A DNA stretch of 64,000 bases from Lentzea aerocolonigenes (lineage in GTDB: Bacteria > Actinomycetota > Actinomycetes > Mycobacteriales > Pseudonocardiaceae). A program made the position numbers and the translations under genes. Under the pieces are notes generated by a model that worked only from the letters and a program-made list of their open reading frames with translations, was not told where the DNA came from and did no database searches. The stretch covers positions 310,001-374,000 of the forward strand of contig NZ_BBOJ01000001.1 of NCBI RefSeq assembly GCF_000974445.1, read 5' to 3'. How positions within the stretch are numbered: position 1 is the first letter of the stretch; each line of letters begins with the position of its first letter. Positions 17,541 through 26,518 of the stretch are shown here, piece after piece.

Positions 17541-17616
17541 GACGAGACGGTCCGTCTTGACAAGCCGGGCCATCTCCGGGCAAGCTCTGCCGCAAGACGA
17601 GACGGTCCGTCTCGTC
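17541..17616. promoter_or_regulatory. Two TetR operators between tetR and the SDR gene
   Basis: 17596-17616 is a perfect 21-bp palindrome, GACGAGACGG-T-CCGTCTCGTC. 17541-17561 has the same left arm and a right arm with two changes (CCGTCTTGAC). The centres are 55 bp apart, so one site probably serves each promoter of the divergent pair. Confidence 0.85.
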
Positions 17617-17635
17617 AATGTGATGGGGGAACAGC

Positions 17636-18490
17636 GTGGAAATCTCATCCCAGGTCTGGTTCGTCACCGGCGCCAGCCGCGGTCTCGGCCGAGCCTTCAC
17701 CGAAGCCGCACTGGAGGCAGGTCACCGGGTCGTCGGCGCTGCTCGTGACGTCTCGCCGCTCGAAGATCTCGCCATCGAGCACCCGGACCGCCTGCTGGCT
17801 TTGCGCCTCGACGTCACGGATCGAGCGGCGGTGTTCAACGTCGTCGCTCAGGCAGTCGAGCACTTCGGCCGGCTCGACGTCGTCGTGAACAACGCGGGTG
17901 CACTGTTCACCGGCATGGTGGAGGAGTTCTCCGAAGCCGAGGCGCGCGCTCAGATGGAGGTCAACTTCTTCGGTGCGCTGTGGGTCAACCAGGCCGTGAT
18001 GCCGCACCTGCGAGCGGGCGGCGGCGGACACGTCCTGCAGATCTCCAGCATCGGGGCGCTCGGCGGCTTCTCCAGCACCGGCCTCTACAGCGCCAGCAAG
18101 TTCGCACTGGAGGGCATGAGCGAGGCACTCGCCGCCGAAGCCGCCCAGTTCGGCGTCAAGGTCACGATCGTCCAGCCGGGCGGTTACTGGACCGACCTCT
18201 ACACCAGCAGCAGGGCAACCAGCCCGAACCCGGTCTACGACCCGCTGCGGGCCGAGCTCGAGAAGCAGTGGGCGGAGGGCTCGATCGACAGCGAACCGGA
18301 ACTGGCCGCCGAAGCGGTGATGAAGCTGGTCGCGAGTGACGACCCGCCGCTGCGGCTCCTGCTCGGCAGCATGGTCTACGACGTGGCGTTCGACATCTCG
18401 CGGCGGCGCATGGACACCTGGGCCTCGTGGGAGGAGGTCAGTCGCGCCGCCGAGAAAGCCGTCCCCGCTCCGGGCACGCAGGCGACCTGA
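17636..18490 (+). CDS. Short-chain dehydrogenase/reductase
   Basis: A 284-residue classical SDR oxidoreductase. TGASRGLG (residues 11-18) is the cofactor loop, NNAG the structural motif, and ISSIGALGG with YSASK gives the Ser-Tyr-Lys catalytic set. The Asp/Arg pattern after the second strand (AARDVS) suggests NADP(H). It starts with GTG at 17636 behind GGGGGAACA and is preceded by TetR operators, so it is probably induced by its substrate or a related compound. Substrate unknown. Confidence 0.9.
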   Translation: MEISSQVWFVTGASRGLGRAFTEAALEAGHRVVGAARDVSPLEDLAIEHPDRLLALRLDVTDRAAVFNVVAQAVEHFGRLDVVVNNAGALFTGMVEEFSEAEARAQMEVNFFGALWVNQAVMPHLRAGGGGHVLQISSIGALGGFSSTGLYSASKFALEGMSEALAAEAAQFGVKVTIVQPGGYWTDLYTSSRATSPNPVYDPLRAELEKQWAEGSIDSEPELAAEAVMKLVASDDPPLRLLLGSMVYDVAFDISRRRMDTWASWEEVSRAAEKAVPAPGTQAT

Positions 18491-18492
18491 TC

Positions 18493-18978
18493 ATGCAAGA
18501 TCGACAGGTGACCCTGATCCGGCCGGCCGAGCGCGGGGACGTGGCCGCTCTCGTCCGCCTGCGCCTGGCCAACGCCGAACGCCACGTCCAGCTGGCACCG
18601 GACCTCTTCCGCATCCCGGACGAGGTCGCGGTGCGGCGGCACTTCGAGGACGCCGTCGGGCACGCGTTGATCTCGGTCGCCGAGGTGGACGGCGAGGTGG
18701 TGGGCATGGTGGAGGTGGTTCTGCTGCTCGCGGACCCTCCGGACCACCAGATCCTGGTGCCTCGCCGCGCGGCCGACGTCCACACCGTGGTCCTGGACGG
18801 CCACCGGGGTCGTGGCATCGGCGCGGCTCTGGTCGCGGAGGCGGAACGTGTTGCCGCAGCTCATGACGTGTCGATCGTCTACGCCAACATCTTCGCCACC
18901 AACGACGACGCCGTCCGGTTCTACTCGTCGGCCGGTTTCGGGCCGCGCGGCATCCTGCTGAGCAAGCCGTGCGGCTGA
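18493..18978 (+). CDS. GNAT acetyltransferase
   Basis: A 161-residue GNAT enzyme. VTLIRPAERGDVAALVRLR opens the fold, VVLDGHRGRGIGAALVAEAE contains the acetyl-CoA loop RGRGIG, and YANIFATNDDAVRFYSSAGF is the C-terminal signature. The ATG at 18493 lies two bases after the SDR stop, so it is in that operon. It overlaps the next gene by 10 bp. Target unknown. Confidence 0.87.
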   Translation: MQDRQVTLIRPAERGDVAALVRLRLANAERHVQLAPDLFRIPDEVAVRRHFEDAVGHALISVAEVDGEVVGMVEVVLLLADPPDHQILVPRRAADVHTVVLDGHRGRGIGAALVAEAERVAAAHDVSIVYANIFATNDDAVRFYSSAGFGPRGILLSKPCG

Positions 18979-19685
18979 CGGTCCTCGGCAGCTGCGGCGC
19001 GTATCCCGAACCGGGCAGGGCGTGCAGCGGGTTCGCGGTCGAGGAGTCCGGCTACCGGTTGGTCCTGGACCTGGGCTACGGCACGTTGCCGCGGCTGTTG
19101 GAACTGTGGCCGGCGGGACCGGACGCCGTGGTGATCACCCACGAACATCCCGACCACTGCGCCGACCTGCACGGCCTGTTCCGGAGGTGGCACTACGGGC
19201 GGCGCGGCCGGCTGCCGTTGTACTGCCCGCCGGGTGTGCTGGACCGCCTGCAGGGCCTCGAACCCGACGTGTCACTGCTCGAGGTCTTCGACGTCCACCC
19301 GCTGCCGGGCGCCTGGGAGGTCGGTCCTTTCACGCTGTCCGGTGTGGACCTGCCGCACTTCGTGCCGAACGCGGGTGTCCGGCTGGAGGCTTCGCGGGTC
19401 CTCGCCTACACCGGCGACACCGGGCCCTCCCCGGCACTGGCGACGCTCGGTCGGGACGCGGATCTGTTCGTCGTCGAGGCCACCGACCGGCCCGGCGACA
19501 CCTCGGGTCTGCTGATGACGTCCGCCGCGGCCGGGTCGTGGGCCCGGCAGGCGGGAGCGCGGCGCTTGATGCTCACACACTTCTGGCCGGGCAACGATCG
19601 TTTCGCCGCGGTCGCTGCTGCTCGTGCGACGTTCTCCGGCGAGGTCGTGGCCGCGTCGGAGGGTGACGTCTACGCGCTCGGATGA
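18969..19685 (+). CDS. MBL-fold metallohydrolase
   Basis: A 238-residue metallo-beta-lactamase-fold enzyme of the RNase Z-like/ElaC-related branch. The metal motif THEHPDHCADL is the HxHxDH form, DTGPSPAL supplies a metal Asp (YTGDTG), and LTHFWPGND near the C-terminus supplies the last His. It starts with GTG inside the end of the GNAT gene. Substrate unknown; cyclic-nucleotide or ester hydrolases of this fold are possible, and tRNase Z is less likely because the flexible arm is missing. Confidence 0.85.
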   Translation: MRLTVLGSCGAYPEPGRACSGFAVEESGYRLVLDLGYGTLPRLLELWPAGPDAVVITHEHPDHCADLHGLFRRWHYGRRGRLPLYCPPGVLDRLQGLEPDVSLLEVFDVHPLPGAWEVGPFTLSGVDLPHFVPNAGVRLEASRVLAYTGDTGPSPALATLGRDADLFVVEATDRPGDTSGLLMTSAAAGSWARQAGARRLMLTHFWPGNDRFAAVAAARATFSGEVVAASEGDVYALG

Positions 19686-19731
19686 CGTGGCGGTGCTGGT
19701 CAACGGGCCGCACCTCGGCTAGACACGGACT

Positions 19732-20088
19732 GTGCTGCACGACCCGCTCACGGGCCTGCCCGGACACGCGCTGCTGCTCGACCGCCTGGAGCAGTCCCTG
19801 ATCCGCGCCCGCACGCGCGGCACCCTGGTCACTCTCGTCCTGATCACCGCACCGGACTCGCTGCTCGACGCGGCGCGGGTGCTGCGGGCGGGACTGCGCC
19901 CGGACTTCACCGTCGCCCGGTACCACGAGACCGTGCTCGCGGTGCTCGCCGAGCACGACTTCGGCGACGGCTCACCGATCTCGGCGCTGATCAGGCAGCT
20001 GGTCGGGGAGAGTCCGCGGATCCACTGGGTGACGAGCGACGGCGACACCGATCCGGACGACGTGATCGCGACGGCCGAGAACAGGTGA
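19732..20088 (+). CDS. Degenerate, truncated GGDEF-domain protein
   Basis: A 118-residue protein opening with HDPLTGLPGHALLLDRLEQSL, the N-terminal hallmark of GGDEF domains. Where the GGDEF signature would fall the sequence reads VARYHETVLAVL, so the active-site loop is gone, and the last third of the domain is missing. It cannot be a diguanylate cyclase; it may be a decayed gene or a small protein that keeps the fold. The GTG at 19732 gives the best start. A strong terminator follows. Confidence 0.7.
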   Translation: MLHDPLTGLPGHALLLDRLEQSLIRARTRGTLVTLVLITAPDSLLDAARVLRAGLRPDFTVARYHETVLAVLAEHDFGDGSPISALIRQLVGESPRIHWVTSDGDTDPDDVIATAENR

Positions 20089-20096
20089 AGACGGCA

Positions 20097-20134
20097 CTGA
20101 GCCCCGGCGACACCGTCGTGTCGCCGGGGCTCAG
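20097..20134 (+). terminator. Strong bidirectional terminator
   Basis: Perfect 17-pair stem (20097-20113 with 20118-20134), four-base loop, then CTTCTT. It lies between the degenerate GGDEF gene and the convergent 1002-residue gene and can serve both. Confidence 0.88.
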
Positions 20135-20172
20135 CTTCTTACCGGAGGGAGGGTGTTACAACCTGCGGGGTG

Positions 20173-23100
20173 TTACAGCGAGCCGGTCACGCGCTCGAAC
20201 ACGTTGGCCGGGTCGATCAGGGCGATCGCCGGAGCGTTCACCGGGAGCTGCGGCAGCGCGCGCTCCTGCGGGGCCAGGCCCTGGGTCGGGTTCAGGTTGA
20301 GACCCGAGACGGAGGCCGGGCCGTCGAGCGGCAGCGTGGGCAGCGAGCGCTCGGTCGGCAGGGCCGGCACCTGCACCGGCAGGGCCGGGGCGGTCACCGG
20401 CAGGGACGGAACGGCCGGCAGCGAACGCGCGGTGGCGCCCGCCGGGAGCAGAGCCTTCGCGGCCTCCAGCACCTCGTTCAGGGGCAGGCCCTGGACGTTC
20501 GGCGTGATGCCCGCGGTGCCACCGTTGACCGGCAGAGCGGAGCGCTCCTGCGCGACGGCGGGCAGCGCCGGGGTGGGCAGCTGACCGGCCAGCGCGGCCA
20601 CGTCGGCCGGGTTCGGCAGCGCGTTCACGGGCAGCTTGTCGAGGCCGTGGAACGCCGGGATCTCGTCGGCCTTCATCAGGCTGTCGACACCCTTGGGGAG
20701 CTCGATGCCCTTGAGCTGCGTGGCACGCAGGACGCCGGCAGCCTCTTCGCCGGTGAGCTGGGTGTCCTCGTCCGTGCCGGCGGTGGTCGCCTGGCCGAGA
20801 ACCTCCACGGGGACGTACGTGACCTTGGCGAGCGCCTCGACCGGGACGGTCATCTCACGGGCGGTCAGCGGTCCGCTGCCCTCCGTGAACATGTTGCCGC
20901 CGGCCTGGGTGAACGACTCCTTGTCGGTGACCGTGTTCGCCTGGCCCGCGGCCGCGATCGCGTCCGCGTACACGCCGGCGATGGCGTTGGCGGGCACGTT
21001 GATCAGGTTGCCGGAGACCGAGGCGTCCTGGGCGGTGGAGGCGCTGTCGCCACCCGCCACCGTCTTGGTGTCGGTCAGCGTGTCGGAGTTGGTGATGCCC
21101 GCGGCCGAGACCGAGTTGCCGGGCACCGGCACGAACGGCGTGGCCTGCGCGCCGATCAGGTTGCCGGAGACCGAACCGCCGTCACCGTTGCTGTCGACGT
21201 CGCCGCCGGCGACCGAGTCGAGGTCGTTGGTGGCCTTGGCGTCGACGTTGCTGCCGCCGCCGACCGCCCAGCCCGCGACCTGCGTGGCGGACGCGACCGG
21301 GGTGGAGATGACGTTGCCGGCGATCGAGCCGTCCTCACCGGTGGTGAGAGCGTCGCCGCCCGCCTTCATGTCCGTGGCGTTGTCGGCCGTGGACGAGTTG
21401 TTGCCCACCAGGGTGACGCCGTCGCCGAAGACCTGGGCCGGCGTCGAGGTCGGGACCTGGACGATGTTGCCGGAGACCGAGCTCTTCTTGCCGGACGCCT
21501 TGGGGTCGCTGCCCGCGATGACCGAGGTGTCGTTCGACGAGTCGGTCGTGGTGTTGCCCACCAGACCGGCAGTGAACCCGAAGACCTGGGCCGCAGCGGC
21601 GGTCGGCGTGGTCACGACGTTGCTCGAGACCGTGCCGCGGTCGTCCACCGCGTTCGGCTGACCGCTGGAGCGGACGACCTTGGTCTCGTCCGCCGAGCCG
21701 CTGGCCTGACCGGCGAGCGTGCCAGCGACACCGTAGGCCTCGACCGGAACGGCGACCGGGGTCTGCGCGATGTTGCCGGAGCCGACCGAGTCGTTGCCGA
21801 CGGTGCCCTGGTAGCCACCGGTGGTCGACTTGACGTCGTTCTCGCAGGTGCCGGCGGCCTGGCCACCGAGCGAGGCACCGTTGCCGCACGCGTCCACGGC
21901 CGTGGCCGGGGGAACGTCGGCGATGTTGCCGGACAGGACGGACTTGTCGCCCAGCGTGTAGGTCTCGCCACCGGCGTTCGACGTGGCGTCGTTCTCGTGG
22001 TCGGTGAGCGCGTTGCCCACGACCGCCGCACCGTTGCCGCCCACACCGGTGGGGAGCGAGACGGGCGCGCCCGCGACGTTGCCGGAACCGGTGGACCCGG
22101 TGCCGTTGGTGTGCTTGGTGCCACCGGCGTTGGAGTCGTTGATCGTCTCGCTGACCGCGGTGGCGTTTCCGCCCGCGGCACCGGCGTTGTCGTCGACCGA
22201 GATCGGGCCGGCGACAGCGGGCTCGGCGATGTTGCCCGCGAGCGTGGCGGGGTCACCGTCGGTGTCGGTGTTGCCACCGGCGTAGGCGGCACCGGTCTGC
22301 ACCGAGTCGGTGGTGGCGTTGGCCGCACCGGCGACCGCGTTGCCGTTGACCTCGGCCAGCGGGGACACCGGGATCGGCACCGCGTTGCCGGAGATCGAGC
22401 TGTTCCTGCCGCTGGTCTTCGTGTCGCCCTCGGAGGAGGCGAACGTGTCGGCGGTCGACTTGGCCTCGGCGATGCCGGCCGCGCCCACGCCGTTGCCGGT
22501 GATCTGGACCGGGGTCGCGCCGTACTCGGCCACGACGTTGCCGGAGCCGGCGCCCTTGTCACCGTTGGTGGTGATGTCGCCGCCGGTCGTCGAGACCTGC
22601 TCGGCCGTCGTGTTGGTGGCGGCGTTGCCGCCTGCCGCGATCGCGTTGCCGGTCAGCTGGACCGGGAGCACGTGGTTGACGGCGACGACGTTGCCGGCCA
22701 GAGCCTGGCCCGCGCCGTCGGTGACGATCGTGCCGTCGCGGTGGGTCGCCTGCGTGCAGTCGCCGGCCGCCTCTGCGTTCGCGAGGACCGCGATCGCGTT
22801 GCCGCAGATCTGGATCGGCACATCGACGTGCGCCTGGACCGTGTTGCCCCGCACCACGTTCTGGAGGGCGGTGCCCTGGAGGCGCTCGCCTGCCTGGCGG
22901 ATCAGCGGGTGCGCGACCGGAGCGGCCGTGCGGGTGGGCACCGCGCTGGTGACGCGGTCCGTGCTGATCGTGCGGTCGATCTTGGGAACGTCCAGGTTCT
23001 TGACGGGGGTGCCCAGGTTGTTCTGGTCCACCTTCACCGGAACCGAGACGCCCGCGTCAACGGGCGACGGCGCTGCGTCGGGGTTGACGTTCTCCTGGGC

Positions 23101-23181
23101 AGAAGCGATGCCCGTACCGAGCATCAGCAAACCACCAGTGACAAACGCGGACTGGATTCCGCGCTTTGCCCAGGTCTGCAT
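20173..23181 (-). CDS. Giant secreted chaplin-like repeat protein
   Basis: A 1002-residue exported protein. The signal peptide (residues 1-28, ending GTGIASA-Q) is followed by about 80 residues rich in Pro/Val, then thirteen tandem 51-residue units (110-772) of the form (V/L)SGNxVxxPxxxPxQVxGNxxxxxGN, then a Leu/Pro-rich tail with short repeats such as ALPxLP. The unit resembles the chaplin core (LSGNVVQVPV...CGNTVNVVG) of streptomycete hydrophobic surface amyloids, where proteins normally carry one or two copies. Cys pairs occur only in units 1 and 7. No sortase motif or C-terminal helix is seen. AAAGGAG precedes the ATG. A role in aerial hypha or spore surface is inference. Confidence 0.8.
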   Translation of the reverse strand: MQTWAKRGIQSAFVTGGLLMLGTGIASAQENVNPDAAPSPVDAGVSVPVKVDQNNLGTPVKNLDVPKIDRTISTDRVTSAVPTRTAAPVAHPLIRQAGERLQGTALQNVVRGNTVQAHVDVPIQICGNAIAVLANAEAAGDCTQATHRDGTIVTDGAGQALAGNVVAVNHVLPVQLTGNAIAAGGNAATNTTAEQVSTTGGDITTNGDKGAGSGNVVAEYGATPVQITGNGVGAAGIAEAKSTADTFASSEGDTKTSGRNSSISGNAVPIPVSPLAEVNGNAVAGAANATTDSVQTGAAYAGGNTDTDGDPATLAGNIAEPAVAGPISVDDNAGAAGGNATAVSETINDSNAGGTKHTNGTGSTGSGNVAGAPVSLPTGVGGNGAAVVGNALTDHENDATSNAGGETYTLGDKSVLSGNIADVPPATAVDACGNGASLGGQAAGTCENDVKSTTGGYQGTVGNDSVGSGNIAQTPVAVPVEAYGVAGTLAGQASGSADETKVVRSSGQPNAVDDRGTVSSNVVTTPTAAAAQVFGFTAGLVGNTTTDSSNDTSVIAGSDPKASGKKSSVSGNIVQVPTSTPAQVFGDGVTLVGNNSSTADNATDMKAGGDALTTGEDGSIAGNVISTPVASATQVAGWAVGGGSNVDAKATNDLDSVAGGDVDSNGDGGSVSGNLIGAQATPFVPVPGNSVSAAGITNSDTLTDTKTVAGGDSASTAQDASVSGNLINVPANAIAGVYADAIAAAGQANTVTDKESFTQAGGNMFTEGSGPLTAREMTVPVEALAKVTYVPVEVLGQATTAGTDEDTQLTGEEAAGVLRATQLKGIELPKGVDSLMKADEIPAFHGLDKLPVNALPNPADVAALAGQLPTPALPAVAQERSALPVNGGTAGITPNVQGLPLNEVLEAAKALLPAGATARSLPAVPSLPVTAPALPVQVPALPTERSLPTLPLDGPASVSGLNLNPTQGLAPQERALPQLPVNAPAIALIDPANVFERVTGSL
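20866..22854 (-). repeat. Thirteen 153-bp (51-residue) tandem repeats in the chaplin-like gene
   Basis: Units begin at residues 110, 161, 212 and so on to 722; unit length is exactly 51 residues in those I counted. The most constant positions are SGN at unit residues 2-4, GN near 18-19, GN near 25-26, and a GGD(x)xTxGD turn near 40-48. Units diverge strongly at the DNA level, so this is old duplication under selection for spacing. Confidence 0.85.
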
Positions 23182-23371
23182 TGGATCTCCTTTTCCACAA
23201 TCCCCTGCTGTCAGGGGAGTTCAAGGGGGTGGGGCCGAGACGCGCAGGGGAAGGCGCGTCATCACCGGGGGAGTCGCACGCGGTGATCGACCGGAAGGAG
23301 CGCAAGAAAAAGCGCGACGGTCGACTTCCGGACAGCCGGGGGAGATGGCTGCCGCGGACCGCGCGCTGAAA

Positions 23372-24124
23372 TCAGTCGGGGTTGATACCGGGCTGCTTGC
23401 CCGGCGTCACGGTCACCTCGTCGGTCGACGGCGCGAGGGCGCGCGTCACCGAGGTGCCGTGGGCGTTGCCGGACGCAGCGAGAGCAGCGGTCGTGCTGCC
23501 CTTCGCAGCACCAGAACCGTCGGAACCGCAGCTGCACTGCACCGGCGCGGGGACCGGGACGGGCAACTTGGGCAACGGGCTGGTGGGCAGGGACGGACGC
23601 TGCTCGGAGGGCACGACGAAGTCGTTGTGCTCCAACAGTTCCGTCCACGAGACACCGGTCGGGCCGGCGATCTGCGAGACCTGCGCGACCGGCGACTGAC
23701 CGGTCTCGGAGGCCGGGATCTCCGGGAACGTCACGTCCAACGACCGCGCCGTGGCGGGGGCGTCGGACTGACCGATCCTGGTGACCTGAGGCAGGATCTG
23801 CTCGGCGATCTGCTCGACCGCCTCGGAGACCTGCACCTCGGGCAGGGCGGCGCGAGCCTTCTCCTGCTCGGCGCGCAACGCCTCGTCGATCTTGTGCACT
23901 GCGGTGGCAGCGGGAACGACGACCGGCAGCTTCTCGTCCGCAGAGACGATCTTGGTGACGACGTCGAACTGCTGCACGTCTTCGGCCGCGTTCGCGGAAG
24001 ACGTGGTCAGCGCCCAGGCAACGGCCGTACCCGCGATCGCACCACCGACGGCGAGCAGCGCTCGGGTGGCGAACCGGCGGATGCCGTTCGCTCCCGTCTT
24101 CGCTCGCAGATCGGCGGAGAACAA
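23372..24124 (-). CDS. Exported protein of unknown function
   Basis: I do not recognise this protein. A basic N-region is followed by a hydrophobic segment (ALLAVGGAIAGTAVAWALTTSS) and an ANAAE cleavage site. The mature part of about 200 residues is acidic and helical first (ATAVHKIDEALRAEQEKARAALPEVQVSEAVEQ...), then Pro/Ser-rich with one QCSCG pair. The TTG at 24124, with GCGAGG nine bases upstream, gives a normal signal length; a GTG at 24226 in the same frame would add 34 residues before it. It precedes the chaplin-like gene by 190 bp on the same strand, so the two may be co-regulated surface proteins. Confidence 0.6.
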   Translation of the reverse strand: MFSADLRAKTGANGIRRFATRALLAVGGAIAGTAVAWALTTSSANAAEDVQQFDVVTKIVSADEKLPVVVPAATAVHKIDEALRAEQEKARAALPEVQVSEAVEQIAEQILPQVTRIGQSDAPATARSLDVTFPEIPASETGQSPVAQVSQIAGPTGVSWTELLEHNDFVVPSEQRPSLPTSPLPKLPVPVPAPVQCSCGSDGSGAAKGSTTAALAASGNAHGTSVTRALAPSTDEVTVTPGKQPGINPD

Positions 24125-24262
24125 CGCAGGAAACCTCGCTACTCGGTGGCGCTCAAGGGATTCGCCGACGATCAAGTGATCAAGTCGACGTCGGCGACTC
24201 TGCCAGTCCCACGGCCCCGAATGCACGCCCAGAGCGCTCGGTTAACTACATCGTGTGAACGC

Positions 24263-26440
24263 TCAGACCCGCTTCAACACCCGTGCCGCACCCGCCGCCG
24301 CGGTCGACGCGAGCACCCATCCCACGGCCACGAGCAGCGAAGAGATCCACTGCGACGCCCCAGTGAACTGCCACTTCCCGTCGTGCCCGAAGTCGATGAT
24401 CGGGATCAGCAGGTCCAGCGCGAGGAGCCAGGCGTTCCACACCGGGTCCTCGTCCTTGTTGAGCTTGACCATCGGATGCCACTGGAACCACAGCGCCCCG
24501 CCGAGCCAGAACACGCCGAGCCAGCAGATCGCGAGCCACGGCCGGTAGCCGTAACCGACGGTCCAGCGCTGCACGCCACCCCACACCCGGCCGGCCCTGC
24601 CGAGCTCGGAGAAACGGCGACGTTGCTTCTCCAGCTGGACCTTCTGCGCGAGCTCCTCCTCGCCGCCCTGCTGGTAGACCGCGGCGAGCTGCTCGTACGG
24701 CCCCGGCGCGAAGTCCGGCTGCACCTTGAGCAGCCACCTCAGCCGGGTCTCGACCGGCACGTCCGGATCAGCGGTGATGCCGGCGAACTCGAAGTCGTCG
24801 ACGGCGACGCCGCCCTCCGCGTCCCACAGGCCTGGCCCGTCGGTGACCGACACCGCCTTCAGCCTGCTCAGCACGATCTTGCCCTTGGGCTGCTGGCCCT
24901 CGGGGATGTGCAGCCGGAACTGGTGCACCGTCAGGCCGTACGCGTTGAGCGCGATGTCCGCGGCGGTCGAGCCGAGGTGCGAGTCGCTGAACGTCGCCAT
25001 CTTGCCGACCTCGCCCAGCCGGATCCGCACGCCGCCGACCGCGGTGAACCCGCGGCTGCACAGGAGGTCCTTGCCGATCGTGATGGCACGGGCGTCGAGC
25101 GACGGCTTCTGCGTGCCGTTCGCGCGCAGCCTCGGCAACGTCAGCTCGGCGCCCGACATGTCCAAAGTGGACCCGATGTTCGCGTTCTGGAGCCGGACCG
25201 AGCCCTTGGCCCTGAGCTCCCGCAGGAACAACGTGCCGCCGACCTGGAGGCGGTCGGCGAACAGGACGTCGATGCCTGGCCCGTGCAGCGAGACGCCCGA
25301 CATGCTGGCGCTGCCCATGATGTGCGCGTTCGACAGCCGGACCTGGCCGTAGGTCTGCAACGGCAGCGACCGGGTGCCCGCGCCGTTGACCGCGCTGCGG
25401 GCCTCGACGTCGCCGCGCACCTGCATGCCGTCCGCGTGCACGGCGACGGGGATGCGGTTGGTGACGTCACCGGCGAGTTCCTCCGCGACGTCGCGCGGCC
25501 CGATCACCGCGCCGGACAGCCGCAGGTACCCGCCGATGCTCGCGTTCGGCAGCCGGACGGTGCCGGTGCTCGTGAAGCCGTCGTCCAGTTCGACGTTGCC
25601 CTCGACCCGGATGCGGTCGGCCACCAGCGTCGCGGCCTCGTCGGCCAGTCCGTGCGGCAGTACCAGCACCTGGTTGTCGACGCGGTGGGCCGAGTGCAGG
25701 CGGGCACCGGTGAACTCCAGGTTGCCGCCGACGCGCGCGCCGTCGAGCAGCACCCGGCCCTCCGCGGTGAAGCGGCCGCCCTCGGCGTTGCAGAAGACGT
25801 TGCCCGCGACCACGATGCCGGACGCCTCCAGCGCGTCGCGGCCGACGTTGCTCAGCCGGGCGCCGCCGAGGTGGACGCTGCCGCCGATCGTCGCACCGCG
25901 CAGGCGCACCTCCCCGTGGGCCCGCACCGCTATGGCCTGGACGGATCCGCTCACCCGCAGACGGGCGCCGAGGAACGCGTGGTTCGTGTCGCTCTTCAGA
26001 ACCGCGCCGGCCAGCCGCAGGGTCCCGTCGACGGCGGCGTCGGTGAGGTCGACGGTGCCGGTGCAGGTGAAGCCGGCCTCGAGGACGAGGTCGCTGAACA
26101 CGCGGAGGTTGCGGCCTTGCAGGCCCGGCACGCGGGTGCCGCGCAGGCGCAGCCCGATGAGGCGGGCCATGCGGAGGTCGAGCGGCTCCTCGAACGTGCA
26201 GTGGGTCAGGTCGATGACGCGGGTGACGCGAGTCCCTTCGAGCTCGAACCTCCCGGTGATCCGGGTGTTTCGCAAACGCAGTGCTGGCAATCCCTTGCGC
26301 GGCACCCGGTACATGCCGGTCAGCAACCCGGTGAGCACCTCGCCGCGCACGCTCTGCCCGGTCAGATCGATCTCGGTGCCACCCGCGTAGGCACCTGTGA
26401 CCTGGCGCTCGACCTCGGTCAAGTCTTCCGGCTTGATCAC
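24263..26440 (-). CDS. Beta-helix (pentapeptide-like) membrane-associated protein
   Basis: A 725-residue protein. Residues about 20-560 are built from loose repeats of the form (x)xGTVRLxxAxIGGxLxLxGA with a 20-25 residue spacing, typical of a right-handed beta-helix related to pentapeptide and polymer-forming repeats. The C-terminal 150 residues have three hydrophobic segments (PWLAICWLGVFWLGGALWF, WLLALDLLIPIIDFG, ISSLLVAVGWVLASTAAAGA), so the helix is anchored to the membrane, probably on the cytoplasmic side because no signal peptide is seen. Streptomycete relatives are often labelled membrane-associated oxidoreductase, but I see no cofactor motif. Function unknown. Confidence 0.7.
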   Translation of the reverse strand: MIKPEDLTEVERQVTGAYAGGTEIDLTGQSVRGEVLTGLLTGMYRVPRKGLPALRLRNTRITGRFELEGTRVTRVIDLTHCTFEEPLDLRMARLIGLRLRGTRVPGLQGRNLRVFSDLVLEAGFTCTGTVDLTDAAVDGTLRLAGAVLKSDTNHAFLGARLRVSGSVQAIAVRAHGEVRLRGATIGGSVHLGGARLSNVGRDALEASGIVVAGNVFCNAEGGRFTAEGRVLLDGARVGGNLEFTGARLHSAHRVDNQVLVLPHGLADEAATLVADRIRVEGNVELDDGFTSTGTVRLPNASIGGYLRLSGAVIGPRDVAEELAGDVTNRIPVAVHADGMQVRGDVEARSAVNGAGTRSLPLQTYGQVRLSNAHIMGSASMSGVSLHGPGIDVLFADRLQVGGTLFLRELRAKGSVRLQNANIGSTLDMSGAELTLPRLRANGTQKPSLDARAITIGKDLLCSRGFTAVGGVRIRLGEVGKMATFSDSHLGSTAADIALNAYGLTVHQFRLHIPEGQQPKGKIVLSRLKAVSVTDGPGLWDAEGGVAVDDFEFAGITADPDVPVETRLRWLLKVQPDFAPGPYEQLAAVYQQGGEEELAQKVQLEKQRRRFSELGRAGRVWGGVQRWTVGYGYRPWLAICWLGVFWLGGALWFQWHPMVKLNKDEDPVWNAWLLALDLLIPIIDFGHDGKWQFTGASQWISSLLVAVGWVLASTAAAGAARVLKRV

Positions 26441-26518
26441 TTCGCCCTCCCCTGACGAATCGGATCATCCCCATCAGGTTCCGGCTTGACCAGGGTCTGA
26501 ACAGTTAACGTGAGGCAC

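Noticed and set aside
20866-22854. CRISPR-like regular repeats
   Set aside because: The period is 153 bp, units are diverged and in frame within one protein, and no short identical repeats with unique spacers or cas genes exist.
22310-26455. 1381-codon plus-strand frame across the surface-protein genes
   Set aside because: It spans the antisense of three genes with proper signal peptides, helices and ribosome sites; its own translation is low-complexity shadow.
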